A DNA stretch of 64,000 nt from Chloroflexus sp. Y-396-1 (GCF_000516515.1 NZ_KI911784.1:3696633-3760632); one strand, 5' to 3'. Positions 54,637 to 63,844 are shown, numbered from the stretch's first letter. Notes: a model not told the origin generated them from the letters alone. A program made the numbers and translations.

Positions 54637-56571
54637 TCATCCTCGTCGCCGACGGCTAATCATTGAACGACGTCGCGGCGGCCGTCTGGCCGGTGCTGAT
54701 CGGCGTTCGTCTTGCTGATGATCGATTATGAGTGGTGGTTCACCAACCGCCCGTTCATAACCCGCTTCGGTGGCAATAGGTGGTGCGGTAACAATTGGTT
54801 GGCTGCTATCGGCTGGCGGGGTGATAATGACTCTGGGTGTTCTTATCTCTGCTTCAGGCGGAGAATATCGTTTATCAGTATCATCACGATGAGGGCCGGG
54901 CGTAGTCGCCGAGCGCGCTGGCCGAGGTTCATTATCCGTTCGTGTAGCGTCTCTTGCCTGATTGCCCTTTCCAGGATTCAGCAACCGTAACGGCCCTACG
55001 CTAAGGAGGTGGTGTAAACTGTTGAGCGGCAAGCGCGGTCGTTCGGGTTTTCCTGATAGGGTAGATGTATCAGCCAGCATAACTGCCCCTAGCACACTGT
55101 CGGATCGCTTCAACTTCAACCGCTTCAAGCTTTGTTGAATATCCCGACTGCTGTCTTCGATGGGTTTTAGGGCCAGGACAACGCCATCAACCGTTGGGGC
55201 CAGCAAGGCGGCCTCTACTCCACTGAGCGTTGATGGGCCATCAAAGATCAAAATGTCGGCGGCTCGTTGCAGACCATCGACTAGAGCTGGCCATGGCTGC
55301 GAAGGGGGTAGGGGACGGCCATCTTCGTCAGTATTACGGGCCAGCAGTAACACGTTTTTCAAGGGTGTGATTCGTAAACTTGACCAGACCTGCGCTTCAC
55401 CATCAATCGTAATCGGTTGTAGCACTGCATCTGGATTAGAGAACAGTTCACTGAGGATCGCCCTTTCAGTTTCTGCGTCGACCAACAGTACCCGATACCC
55501 CGCCAGGGTGTAACAATGAGCCAGATCAACGACCAGCGCACTCCGTTCGTCTGAAGGACGTGGCCCGCTGACCATCAGAATCCGGGCATTACGGGGAAGT
55601 CCGGCCAGAACGATCTGGGTGTACGCCTCTTTGACGGCTTGCAGACGCTGTCTGGCTTCTTCTTCGTTGAGTTCGATCAGTGGCCGCTTCCCCGGTACAG
55701 TACCGAGAAAGTTCAGCCCAAAGCGGCTCCGCAGGTCATTATGATTACGCCAGCGGGTATCGATAATTTCCAGGCCAAAAGCAGCTATTATTCCTAACAA
55801 TAATCCACTCAGGGCGGCAATAGCGACGGTCAGATTTCGTTTGTTTGGTAATGGTGAAGTTGGTACTTTCGCTGCCTCGAAGATTGCCAGACTACTAATC
55901 AGACTGGTATTCTGTAACCGTAGCAACTGCGCGTAGGTATTTTGTGCTGTATCACGCGCCAGCTCCAACTCTTGGAGACGATTACGCGCTTCGCGGAGAT
56001 CGGTGGCACTGGTTGCCTGAGCTAACATTGCTCGTGCCTGTTCAATCTGGCGATCAAGGTGATCTATTTCAGCCTGTGATCGTGCAATCTGTTCGTTAAG
56101 CAGATTACGCTGTTCTGCCACTTTTTCCGGCGAGTTTGGGCCAAAACGAATTAATTCCTCGGCAACTGCGTTAGCAATTGCTGCTGCCCGCTGGGGATTG
56201 GTGTCAGTGATCGTGATGTCAAGGAGACTGGCTTGCCGATTGACGCTGGTCGTCAGCATGTACGTGCTAATCACTTGCCACGGGAATGGCAGCTTGAGTT
56301 GTTCGACAACCGGCGCCAGAATGACCTCACGGCGCGCCATTTCAGCATAAAAACCGGCAACAGTAGTGCTTAAGCCAAACGTCTGGGGATCAGGTATGGC
56401 AGCGAGGGACTCGCCCACCCGCAATGTCACCCGACTCACATAGTAATCAGGTTGACGAAGAGTAAAGATCAGTGCCGCTCCGCCGGCTGTAGCCGCTGCT
56501 AGGCATACTACCCACCACCAGCGCAACACGATGCGGAGGTAAGACCATATATCGCTCCAGGTGAGCATCAT
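54637..56571 (-). CDS. Wzz/BY-kinase-like polysaccharide co-polymerase with degenerate P-loop
   Basis: 644 residues: TM1 (about 20-38), Wzz domain with coiled coil (150-225), PNK-type segment SPLPNKRNLTV and TM2 (249-268), then a cytoplasmic CpsD-like domain. The Walker A position reads VSGPRPSDERSALVV (334-348) and lacks the GKS/T lysine, whereas Walker A' VLLVDAE (361-367) and Walker B ILIFDGPS (440-447) are retained. The C-terminus has no tyrosine cluster and ends in a Pro/Arg-rich tail (RRPPRRRSMISRRRRG). It is therefore expected to regulate chain length without tyrosine kinase activity. GGAG lies 5 nt upstream of ATG. Confidence 0.82.
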   Translation of the reverse strand: MMLTWSDIWSYLRIVLRWWWVVCLAAATAGGAALIFTLRQPDYYVSRVTLRVGESLAAIPDPQTFGLSTTVAGFYAEMARREVILAPVVEQLKLPFPWQVISTYMLTTSVNRQASLLDITITDTNPQRAAAIANAVAEELIRFGPNSPEKVAEQRNLLNEQIARSQAEIDHLDRQIEQARAMLAQATSATDLREARNRLQELELARDTAQNTYAQLLRLQNTSLISSLAIFEAAKVPTSPLPNKRNLTVAIAALSGLLLGIIAAFGLEIIDTRWRNHNDLRSRFGLNFLGTVPGKRPLIELNEEEARQRLQAVKEAYTQIVLAGLPRNARILMVSGPRPSDERSALVVDLAHCYTLAGYRVLLVDAETERAILSELFSNPDAVLQPITIDGEAQVWSSLRITPLKNVLLLARNTDEDGRPLPPSQPWPALVDGLQRAADILIFDGPSTLSGVEAALLAPTVDGVVLALKPIEDSSRDIQQSLKRLKLKRSDSVLGAVMLADTSTLSGKPERPRLPLNSLHHLLSVGPLRLLNPGKGNQARDATRTDNEPRPARSATTPGPHRDDTDKRYSPPEAEIRTPRVIITPPADSSQPIVTAPPIATEAGYERAVGEPPLIIDHQQDERRSAPARRPPRRRSMISRRRRG

Positions 56572-56583
56572 GTAAGCTCCTTA

Positions 56584-58146
56584 CTATTGCGCAGGCAAAA
56601 TCACGAGATCACCTGCTTCCAGCCCGCTCAAAATTTCAACCTTACCATCAACAACCAAACCGGTTTGAACTTCTACCCGCTGCGGGCCGTTGTCACCCGG
56701 CACTAAGACATAGATCCCGCCATCACGACGAATTGCCTCGACGGGTAACCAGCGCACGTTTTCGCGTTGGCCGAAATCAATGGTAACCAATGCCGGATCA
56801 CCAACTGCTAATGGAATGTCACGGGCATTGTAGATGATATGGAGTTCTGGTGTTGGAAGGGTGGACATGCCGGTAGGTTTGCGTACCACGCCCTGAAATG
56901 TGCGACCAGGATAACGGACAAAAGAGATTTCAACCGGCGTTCTATCAGGAATACGCTCGAGATCGGAGCTATTTATCGAGTTGACGGTGATCTGTAAGCC
57001 TGAATTGTCCATCAACCGAATGACCGGCGTTTCAGCTTGCACAGGCAGGCCGACCAGAGCATCAATGGCCGTCACTGAACCATCGAAGGGCGCATAAATC
57101 CGGCGGGCTTCGATCTGCTGCTCGATCTCTTTGATCCTGAGTTCTGAAGCCGCCAGACTCTTCACCAGCGCAGGATCGGGAGTTGTGCGCTGCCGGGCAG
57201 CATCGAGTTGAATCTGCGCCTGTTCCACTGCACGCTGTGCAGCAATGACGTCAAACTGATTTGGCCCGCTGAGAAGCCGCTCAAGACGGGCACGGGCCAG
57301 TTCGACATCGGCTTCCGCAGCCTGCACTGCCGCAATTTCATTCCCCCGCGCCGTATCTAGTTCGATTTGAGCCAGCGCCACCGCACTTTCTGCGGCTTGC
57401 AGCTCAACCGCAAGCCGGTCAACGAGTGCACGTACTTCTGGCGTATCTTCTATCTCTAGTCGAGCGCGGGCTTCGCCGTAGGCGGCTTGCACACGTTGCA
57501 ATGCTGCTACTCGGTCGGCAAGTGCCCGTTCAGCGCGGGTCTTTACGGCTGAAGCGTCATTGCGCGTGCGAGCCAGCGCCGACTCAGCGCGCTGTAATGC
57601 AGCTCGTGCCTCGGCAATGTCGCTTGCCGAAGCAGGAGTCGTGAGTTGTGCCAGTCGGTCACGAGCCGCAGCCAGTGCTACTTCGGCTGCCCGAACGTCA
57701 ATCTGCGCACGGGCGATAACTTGCTCAATCATTCGTCGATCTTGATCGGCATTGATCTGCGCCTGACGTAGCTGATGTTCAAGTGTGCCCAAATCGATTT
57801 CGGCTAAGAGTTGCCCGACCTTTACTTGCGCCCCTACTTCGACGTACAGGTTGCGCAAAATACCACTCTCACGAAACGCCAGACCACGTTCAAGAATTGG
57901 CGTGACCTGACCACTAAACTCACGCCGGTCGTGAAAGGTTCCCAGCGCAACGGCAACGGTCTTTTGTACCGGTACTGTCGTTGTTGCCGTTGGTGCGATT
58001 GCTACCACAGTCGGTTCCGGTGTTGGTGGTGGTGTCCAGGGTTCAGGTGTCGGTGCGCCAACCAGCGCACTGATACTACAACTACTTAGACCGAATGCAA
58101 TACCCAAGATTAGGATCATGGGCCAGACAAGTCTTCGGTGTCCCAT
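56584..58146 (-). CDS. HlyD/MFP-family adaptor lipoprotein
   Basis: 520 residues. An N-terminal lipobox (GLSSC, Cys23) is followed by a Pro-Thr stretch and a barrel-sandwich half (VEVGAQVKVGQLLAEIDLG), a long alpha-helical hairpin (about 130-330, rich in Ala/Glu/Arg), the second half (IYAPFDGSVTAIDALVGLPV) and beta-barrel domains ending ILSGLEAGDLVILPAQ. Such adaptors join an inner-membrane pump to an exit duct. No ABC or RND partner is in the window, and the gene is 12 nt before the Wzz-like gene, so a role in polysaccharide export is plausible. Confidence 0.82.
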   Translation of the reverse strand: MGHRRLVWPMILILGIAFGLSSCSISALVGAPTPEPWTPPPTPEPTVVAIAPTATTTVPVQKTVAVALGTFHDRREFSGQVTPILERGLAFRESGILRNLYVEVGAQVKVGQLLAEIDLGTLEHQLRQAQINADQDRRMIEQVIARAQIDVRAAEVALAAARDRLAQLTTPASASDIAEARAALQRAESALARTRNDASAVKTRAERALADRVAALQRVQAAYGEARARLEIEDTPEVRALVDRLAVELQAAESAVALAQIELDTARGNEIAAVQAAEADVELARARLERLLSGPNQFDVIAAQRAVEQAQIQLDAARQRTTPDPALVKSLAASELRIKEIEQQIEARRIYAPFDGSVTAIDALVGLPVQAETPVIRLMDNSGLQITVNSINSSDLERIPDRTPVEISFVRYPGRTFQGVVRKPTGMSTLPTPELHIIYNARDIPLAVGDPALVTIDFGQRENVRWLPVEAIRRDGGIYVLVPGDNGPQRVEVQTGLVVDGKVEILSGLEAGDLVILPAQ

Positions 58147-58158
58147 ACATCCCCCAGC

Positions 58159-58761
58159 CTAATGTGTCACTGCCAACGCACCGGTCAATGGTACGCTGAC
58201 AGCCGGTACTTGCACTGCCTCTTGCCTCAGAATCCATCTACTGGCGGCCAGCAGATCATCGGCGATGTACGTAGGCTGAAACCGCCGCAGTTCAGTCTTC
58301 TGCAATTCAGCAGTACCACGGCCACTCTTGACCAGAATCGTCTGACATCCCATCTGTTGGCCGGCAGCAATATCGGTGAGGGCATCCCCGATGAGGAAGG
58401 TCTCTCGGCAATCGATCCGGTATTGCCTGGCGATCTCCTCGATCATCCCTGGTTGCGGTTTCCGGCAATGACAACGCTCTTCGGGGGTGTGGGGACAATA
58501 GCGGATGTCTTCGATATGTGCACCGTGGTTATATGCAACAGCACGCAATCGGGCGTGAACGTCTTCCAATGCATCTAGGCTCATCAGACCTCGCCCAACT
58601 GCTGCCTGGTTGGTAATGATAAAGATACGAAACCCAGCGTTTGTCAACAGACGCAACGCCGTCAGTGCGCCAGGCAAAAATTGAAATTCCGCCCAGCTCT
58701 TAACGTGGTCTGCCCGGTTGTAATTGATCACTCCATCGCGGTCGAGAAATACAGCGCGCAT
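58159..58761 (-). CDS. gmhB: D-glycero-D-manno-heptose-1,7-bisphosphate 7-phosphatase
   Basis: 200 residues, HAD superfamily. MRAVFLDRDGVINY has the two catalytic Asp residues, FIITNQAAVGRG is motif II, and CPHTPEERCHCRKPQPGM contains the Cys/His zinc site specific to GmhB. FLIGDALTDIAAGQQMG is motif IV. It removes the 7-phosphate from heptose 1,7-bisphosphate made by HddA. GGAGGGG is 3 nt before ATG 58761; the longer frame to 58857 adds an unrelated leader. It is the first gene of the long minus-strand run, divergent from hddA. Confidence 0.9.
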   Translation of the reverse strand: MRAVFLDRDGVINYNRADHVKSWAEFQFLPGALTALRLLTNAGFRIFIITNQAAVGRGLMSLDALEDVHARLRAVAYNHGAHIEDIRYCPHTPEERCHCRKPQPGMIEEIARQYRIDCRETFLIGDALTDIAAGQQMGCQTILVKSGRGTAELQKTELRRFQPTYIADDLLAASRWILRQEAVQVPAVSVPLTGALAVTH

Positions 58762-58858
58762 AAGCCCCTCCCCCTGGCGCTGCCCTGATGGCGTAAGCGG
58801 ATAATGACGATAGTGACATAGGTACAGTACACGTTGTTGCTGACGATATGCTAACAAA

Positions 58859-58895
58859 AATGAAGGGGATTTATAAAAATCCTGTCAGCTTCATT
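58859..58895. promoter_or_regulatory. Stem-loop in the divergent gmhB/hddA promoter region
   Basis: Nested inverted repeats: outer arms AATGAAG (58859-58865) and CTTCATT (58889-58895), inner arms GGATTT (58867-58872) and AAATCC (58877-58882). The dyad lies in the only space available for two divergent promoters (58762-58940), so an operator or attenuation role is possible. Confidence 0.45.
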
Positions 58896-58940
58896 TGCTA
58901 ATGTGCGTGCATGCAAAGGATGAAGTTGAAGGGGGAAGGT

Positions 58941-59927
58941 ATGATTATCTCACGCACGCCTTTACGAGTCAGTTTTGTTGGCGGTGGTAGTGATTTACCG
59001 GCGTACTACCGTCATGAGCCAGGCGCAGTTGTCAGCACTGCTATTAACAAGTATATCTACATTACGGTGAACGAGAAGTTTGATCGGCAGATTCGGGCCA
59101 GTTATTCGGTAACAGAAATTGTCGAGCGGGTTGATGATCTCAAGCACCAACTTATTCGTGAGGCGTTACGGCTGGTTGGCCGAACACACTCCATCGAGAT
59201 TACTTCAATCTCTGATATTCCCTCGCAAGGTACCGGTCTAGGTTCATCGAGTACCTATACCGTTGGCCTGTTGAATGCGCTCTATGCCTTCGTTGGCCGT
59301 TTCGCCGGCGCCGAACGGTTGGCACGAGAGGCGTGTTACATCGAAATCGAACGTTGTGGTGCTCCTATCGGTAAGCAGGATCAGTATATTGCAGCGTTTG
59401 GTGGTTTTCAGTTTATTCAGTTTAATCCTGATGAGACGGTGTTTGTCGATCCGATCATCTGTCGGAGCGAGACGAAACGATTGTTGCAGCAACGCTTACT
59501 GATGTTGTATACCGGTGCCACCCGTAAAGCCGATGATGTGTTGCGTGAACAGCGGGAGAATACTGAACGCGATGCGTCGCGTCGTCGTCATTTGCGCCGT
59601 ATGGTAGAGCTGGCTCACGATCTCCGCATTGCCCTGCATCACGATAATCTTGATGCGTTCGGCGAGATTTTACACGAGGGCTGGATGCGCAAACGCGAAT
59701 TGGCCAGCAGCATCTCTAATTCCCAGATTGATGATTGGTATGAGCGAGCCCGTGCTGCTGGCGCTATTGGCGGTAAAATCTTGGGTGCTGGTGGTGGTGG
59801 CTTCTTACTCCTCTATGCGCCCGAAGAACGCCACCAGGCGATCCGCGCCGTGTTGCCGGAATTGCGCCACGTGCCGATTCAGTTTGAACCGCAAGGCAGT
59901 AAAATTATCTATGTTGAAGAGCGGTAG
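58941..59927 (+). CDS. hddA: D-glycero-D-manno-heptose 7-phosphate kinase (GHMP family)
   Basis: About 328 residues. RTPLRVSFVGGGSDLPAYY (motif 1), GTGLGSSSTYTVGLLNAL (ATP loop, motif 2) and GGKILGAGGGGFLLLY (motif 3) mark a GHMP kinase, and the N-terminal GGGSDLPAYY is typical of HddA-type heptose kinases. It phosphorylates D-glycero-D-manno-heptose 7-phosphate at C1. ATG 58941 is preferred to the ATG at 58911 since GGGGGAAGG immediately precedes it. With gmhA (28534) and gmhB it covers three steps toward GDP-heptose. A second paralogue starts at 63880. Confidence 0.85.
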   Translation: MIISRTPLRVSFVGGGSDLPAYYRHEPGAVVSTAINKYIYITVNEKFDRQIRASYSVTEIVERVDDLKHQLIREALRLVGRTHSIEITSISDIPSQGTGLGSSSTYTVGLLNALYAFVGRFAGAERLAREACYIEIERCGAPIGKQDQYIAAFGGFQFIQFNPDETVFVDPIICRSETKRLLQQRLLMLYTGATRKADDVLREQRENTERDASRRRHLRRMVELAHDLRIALHHDNLDAFGEILHEGWMRKRELASSISNSQIDDWYERARAAGAIGGKILGAGGGGFLLLYAPEERHQAIRAVLPELRHVPIQFEPQGSKIIYVEER

Positions 59928-60015
59928 CTCTTCTTGGTAGTAGGTGCAGGGTGGTACTCACGAGGTGGGAACTGCATAAGAAGGTATTATTGTTGTCTAA
60001 GAGCATGAACAAAAA
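59928..60015. other. Spacer between hddA and the repeat array
   Basis: Short spacer without coding character; no clear terminator hairpin. Confidence 0.4.
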
Positions 60016-61688
60016 GTTGCACTGGTGTCAGCGCTGGTACTGCGGCGCACGCCTAGCGGCCCTCACCTTCCCCCCAGCCCCCTTCCTCTCCCCCGCTGGG
60101 GGCGAGGAAGGGGGAGGGCGCTGCCTCCCCTTCCCCCTCGCCCCTTCACCGCTTCGCTCGTCGCCTGGCGTGCTTGTTCCCACACCGGTAGGAGCAGGTT
60201 CCCAACCCGCCCGTTGGGCGGCCGGATGCGACGGGCACATGAGGATTGTCGGCGTCGCTGCCTCCCCTTCCCCTGGCTCCCTTCCGCTCCCCCGCTGGGG
60301 GCGAGGAAGGGGGGATGGTGGGGGTCTGCTGAAGAGAAAGAACGCCGGAAATTGCTCACGCAATGGTTGCGTGCTGGAAGCGCGGGCCTCTGGCCCGCAT
60401 CTTGATGGATGGAACAGGGATGCACTGGTTGCAGTGCCGGTACTGCGGCGCACGCCTAGCGGCCCTCACCTTCCCCCCAGCCCCCTTCCGCTCCCCCGCT
60501 GGGGGCGAGGAAGGGGGAGGGCGCTGCCTCCCCTTCCCCCAGCCTCCTCCCGCTCCTCCATGGGGGGGCGAGGAAGGGGGAGGGCGCTGCCTCCCCTTCC
60601 CCCAGCCTCCTTCAGCTCCTCCATGGGGGGGCGAGGAAGGGGGAGGGCGCTGCCTCCCCTTCCCCCAGCCTCCTCCCGCTCCTCCATGGGGGGGCGAGGA
60701 AGGGGGAGGGCGCTGCCTCCCCTTCCCCCAGCCTCCTCCCGCTCCTCCATGGGGGGGCGAGGAAGGGGGAGGGCGCTGCCTCCCCTTCCCCCTCGCCCCT
60801 TCCGCTCCCCCGCTGGGGGCGAGGAAGGGGGAGGGCGCTGCCTCCCCTTCCCCCTCGCCCCTTCCGCTCCTCTAAGGGGCGAGGAAGGGGGAGGGCGCTG
60901 CCTCCCCTTCCCCCTGGCTCCCTTCCGCTCCTCTAAGGGGCGAGGAAGGGGGAGGGCGCTGCCTCCCCTTCCCCCTGGCTCCCTTCCGCTTCCCCGCTGG
61001 GGGCGAGGAAGGGGGAGGGTGGGGGGCTGAAGAGAAAGAACGCCGGAAATTGCTCACGCAATGGTTGCGTGCTGGGAGCGCGGGTCTCTGGCCCGCATCT
61101 TGATGGATGGAACAGGGGGGCACCGGTTGCAGCGCCGGTGCTGGGAGCGCACGCCTGGCGGCCCTCCCCTTCCCCCTCGCCCCCTTCCGCTCCCCCGCTG
61201 GGGGCGAGGAAGGGGGAGGGCACTGCCTCCCCTTCCCCCTCGCCCCTTCACCGCTTCGCTCGTCGCCTGGCGTGCTTGTTCCCACACCGGTAGGAGCAGG
61301 TTCCCAACCCGCCCGTTGGGCGGCTGGATGCGACGGGCACATGAGGATTGTCGGCGTCGCTGTCTCCCCTTCCCCTGGCTCCCTTCCGCTCCCCCGCTGG
61401 GGGCGAGGAAGGGGGGATGGTGGGGGGCTGAAGAGAAAGAACGCCGGAAATTGCTCACGCAATGGTTGCGTGCTAGGAGCGCGGGCCTCTGGCCCGCATC
61501 TTGATGGATGGAACAGGGGTGCACTGGTTGCAGCGCCGGTGCTGGGAGCGCACGCCTGGCGGCCCTCCCCTTCCCCCTGGCCCCTTCCTCTCCCCCGCTG
61601 GGGGCGAGGAAGGGGGAGGGCGCTGCCTCTCCTTCCCCCTGGCCCCTTCACCGCTTCGCTCGTCGCTCGGCGTGCTCGTTCCCTCCCC
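60016..61688. repeat. 1.7-kb nested GC-rich hairpin repeat array, non-coding
   Basis: Three kinds of block are interleaved. Gamma: 60-63 bp units with GCGAGGAAGGGGGAGGGCGC then TGCCTCCCCTTCC, which fold into a near-perfect hairpin; four consecutive copies at 60541, 60604, 60667 and 60730 have an exact 63-bp period. Alpha: starts AGAGAAAGAACGCCGG, at about 60331, 61029 and 61430, with hairpins CACGCAA-TGG-TTGCGTG and GCGGGCC-TCT-GGCCCGC. Beta: GCTTCGCTCG to GTCGGCGTCGC at 60151 and 61253, with CCGCCC-GTT-GGGCGG, truncated at about 61650. A segment of about 440 bp (about 60040-60480) is repeated about 1.1 kb later. The open frames through it are compositional artefacts. Confidence 0.9.
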
Positions 61689-61893
61689 TACCATACACTG
61701 ACGACCTGATCGACGAGCGAAGCGTGGCGTGGGGAGACCGCTGATGGAACGGGAAATGTCACACCGCTGCCCGTGCTACGGAATAGGCGAGTAACCCGCA
61801 TCTTCTTCACGCTTCTATTTCCTTTCCCTTCTCTACGCACCTCTGCCAGGTATGATGAAAACTTTGAAAAGTCCCACTCTCGAATTAGGAATG
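61689..61893. other. Upstream leader of the DNRLRE-protein promoter
   Basis: Ordinary intergenic DNA; no gene recognised. The GC-rich repeat ends near its left edge. Confidence 0.4.
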
Positions 61894-61924
61894 TTGACAC
61901 TCTCATTGACGATACCGGTATAAT
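61894..61924 (+). promoter_or_regulatory. Sigma-70-type promoter
   Basis: TTGACA (61894-61899) and TATAAT (61919-61924) are both perfect consensus hexamers, separated by 19 bp, slightly long. Transcription would start near 61931, leaving a leader of about 55 nt before the GTG at 61986. Confidence 0.7.
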
Positions 61925-61985
61925 CGAGGTAGATGCGCTGTCGTTGATATACCATCTGGTGTATTCCTCGTAAGGAGAAATCCGC

Positions 61986-63422
61986 GTGATCCACCGCTCC
62001 CCACATAAGCAAATTGTCATTCTTGTCATTCTGTGGTGTGTTCTCCCTTTCACGATCACGATTGCCAACAATCCTCCTTTCCGACAATGGCTGCCGGTTG
62101 TTTTTGGGCCTTCATCTGACCCAGAATATCTCATCAACGCACCATACTTTCCTGTCGCCAACGTGACCGGTGAGCGTTTCGAGCAGATGGCGATCTTCTG
62201 GTTCGGGCAACTGAGTCGTGATACGAACTACACCGATGTTCGGATTGGCTATAACGACACGGCACTGTATCTGTACCTTGCCAGTTTTGACCGGCAACTC
62301 TGGTACGATACCACTCCTTCACCTGCCGATCTAACTGCATGGGATGCTGCTACCCTCTTCATCGACACTGCCAACGGTACTCGGCTCAGTGCTACCAGTT
62401 TCCGCTTTATTGCTCAGTTACGAGGTGATCCTGAGCCTGATCCAAATTATCAGTTGAGTCAGCGAGCTACCGGTGGAAGCTGGTCAACGACTGCTGTTGT
62501 CTTCTCGTCAATTCCCGGCTGGCGCGGGGATCGACTGAACGACAACAATGACAGCGAGGATCGAGGCTGGGCGATGACGTTCCGGATCCCATTTACCAGT
62601 CTCGGGCTGAGCGGTCGTCCATCCGATGGCACACGCTGGCGGATAGCGCTGATCCTGCATGACCGCGACAATGCAGCCGGTTCTCCATCAATCCCCAACC
62701 AGATGTGGCCACCTGGGATGAATGCTGATCTGCCATCCACATGGGGAGGGATCAGGTTTGGTATCCCAGTGTATACGCCTCCGTCCACTAGTTCAGTTCA
62801 GGAGTTTCTGATCCGCCATCGCTTGAATGGAATCACCGTGGTTGATGCTGGGATTGGTGGGGTCAATCCCTACATGTGCGATGATAGTGGTGATTACTGG
62901 AATACCTGGGGTAATCGGCCCCGACCTTCAGAGCAGGGCGACGTTAGCATTCAGAATCAATCTGATATTGCCGACTGGCCCTGCTTCGCGAAGTACTATA
63001 TCACCTTTCCGCTCAACACCTTGCCTGCGGGTCGTACCGTTATTTCAGCCAGGTTGGTTCTGAGCCAGATGGGGAATGCTGAACCCAGCCAGGCCCAACG
63101 CTCTTTAATCCAGGCCTTACTGGTTGGTGATGATTGGAACCCGGCAACTCTGACCTGGAATAATGCTCCGTTAGTGCGCGAAAATGTTGGTTCGGGCTGG
63201 GTTGATCCGATTCCCCAATTCCCAGGTTGGGAAAACCTTCCCAAGCGCGAGATCGATGTAACGTGGGGTTTTGTGCAGGCCTATACTCGCGGTCAACCGC
63301 TGCGTCTGGCCCTCTATTCTGCCGATAGCGCGTATCACAGTGGGAAATACTTTGTTTCGAGCAACACAGGTGATTGGAATGCAGAGAATCGTCCGACGTT
63401 GGTCGTGCGGCTGTCTCCGTAG
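61986..63422 (+). CDS. Secreted protein with CBM9/DOMON-like and DNRLRE-type domains
   Basis: 478 residues. GTG start with GGAG 8 nt upstream; signal peptide or anchor KQIVILVILWCVLPFTITIA. Residues of about 48-260 resemble the carbohydrate-binding CBM9/DOMON-like fold (DVRIGYNDTALYLYLASFDR, WDAATLFIDTANG, GWAMTFRIPFTSLGL). The C-terminal 190 residues are DNRLRE-like: FLIRHRLNGITVVDAGI, TVISARLVL, TWNNAPLV, and FVSSNTGDWNAENRPTLVV. Just after the signal is QWLPVVFG, similar to the C-terminal motifs of the stalk proteins. It probably binds surface glycan. It has its own promoter. Confidence 0.8.
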   Translation: MIHRSPHKQIVILVILWCVLPFTITIANNPPFRQWLPVVFGPSSDPEYLINAPYFPVANVTGERFEQMAIFWFGQLSRDTNYTDVRIGYNDTALYLYLASFDRQLWYDTTPSPADLTAWDAATLFIDTANGTRLSATSFRFIAQLRGDPEPDPNYQLSQRATGGSWSTTAVVFSSIPGWRGDRLNDNNDSEDRGWAMTFRIPFTSLGLSGRPSDGTRWRIALILHDRDNAAGSPSIPNQMWPPGMNADLPSTWGGIRFGIPVYTPPSTSSVQEFLIRHRLNGITVVDAGIGGVNPYMCDDSGDYWNTWGNRPRPSEQGDVSIQNQSDIADWPCFAKYYITFPLNTLPAGRTVISARLVLSQMGNAEPSQAQRSLIQALLVGDDWNPATLTWNNAPLVRENVGSGWVDPIPQFPGWENLPKREIDVTWGFVQAYTRGQPLRLALYSADSAYHSGKYFVSSNTGDWNAENRPTLVVRLSP

Positions 63423-63835
63423 TGAGTGTTTGCGCAAGTTCTATCCCATACGGGGTGAGGAAGGGGGCTGAGGGAAAGGTGAAAATCGCATACTGCACAA
63501 CGTGGGCCACAGGTTCGCGCTCCCAGGGAAACTGCGTGGGTAGGGGATGATCGTAAGCTCGTGCGTGATGTTTTTCGGTGTCACCCCACTTTTGTATCGT
63601 CCGGTCATCGAAGGTGATCCAAAGCTGGGAACGTAGTGAACCCCTACTCAATAACCCATGTCCCGGCATCGCTGGGGTAAGGCGCCGCCTTACCTCTACT
63701 GGATAGCCTGAGAGGCCTGAATGTGGTTTTATATTTGACATAACAATTCGCGGAATGACGCTACGACATCCTTGAGATCCAACCAGCATTCCCAACTAGG
63801 GCGGCATCCTTATTTCACCCTGGTATGCTGTCTTC
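63423..63835. other. Intergenic region with a palindrome and a solo repeat fragment
   Basis: Near 63451-63480 there is GGGGTGAGGAAGGGGGCTGAG, reduced here to GGTGAGGAAGGGGGCTGAG, which resembles the gamma unit of the large array. A perfect palindrome GGTAAGGCG-C-CGCCTTACC lies at 63676-63694 and may terminate transcription. TTGACA (63735-63740) has no good -10. The minus-strand frame 63040-63795 shows no recognisable protein. Confidence 0.5.
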
Positions 63836-63844
63836 TGCTATACT
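63836..63844 (+). promoter_or_regulatory. Extended -10 promoter element
   Basis: TGCTATACT gives an extended -10 (TG-N-TATACT, hexamer at 63839-63844). The upstream -35 is weak. Transcription would start near 63851, 29 nt before the kinase ATG at 63880. Confidence 0.5.

Noticed and set aside
60541-60792. CRISPR-like periodicity
   Set aside because: The 63-bp units are contiguous and nearly identical along their full length, with no unique spacers and no cas genes nearby.
59951-61651. Several long ORFs on both strands (for example 59951-61030 plus and 60872-61651 minus)
   Set aside because: They run through the GC-rich repeat, consist of Pro/Gly/Arg low complexity, and are open in many frames at once.
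63040-63795. 251-codon minus-strand ORF reaching into the spacer before the last kinase
   Set aside because: The left part is antisense to the DNRLRE protein and the rest has no recognisable domain; a transposase remnant was considered but no catalytic motif was found.
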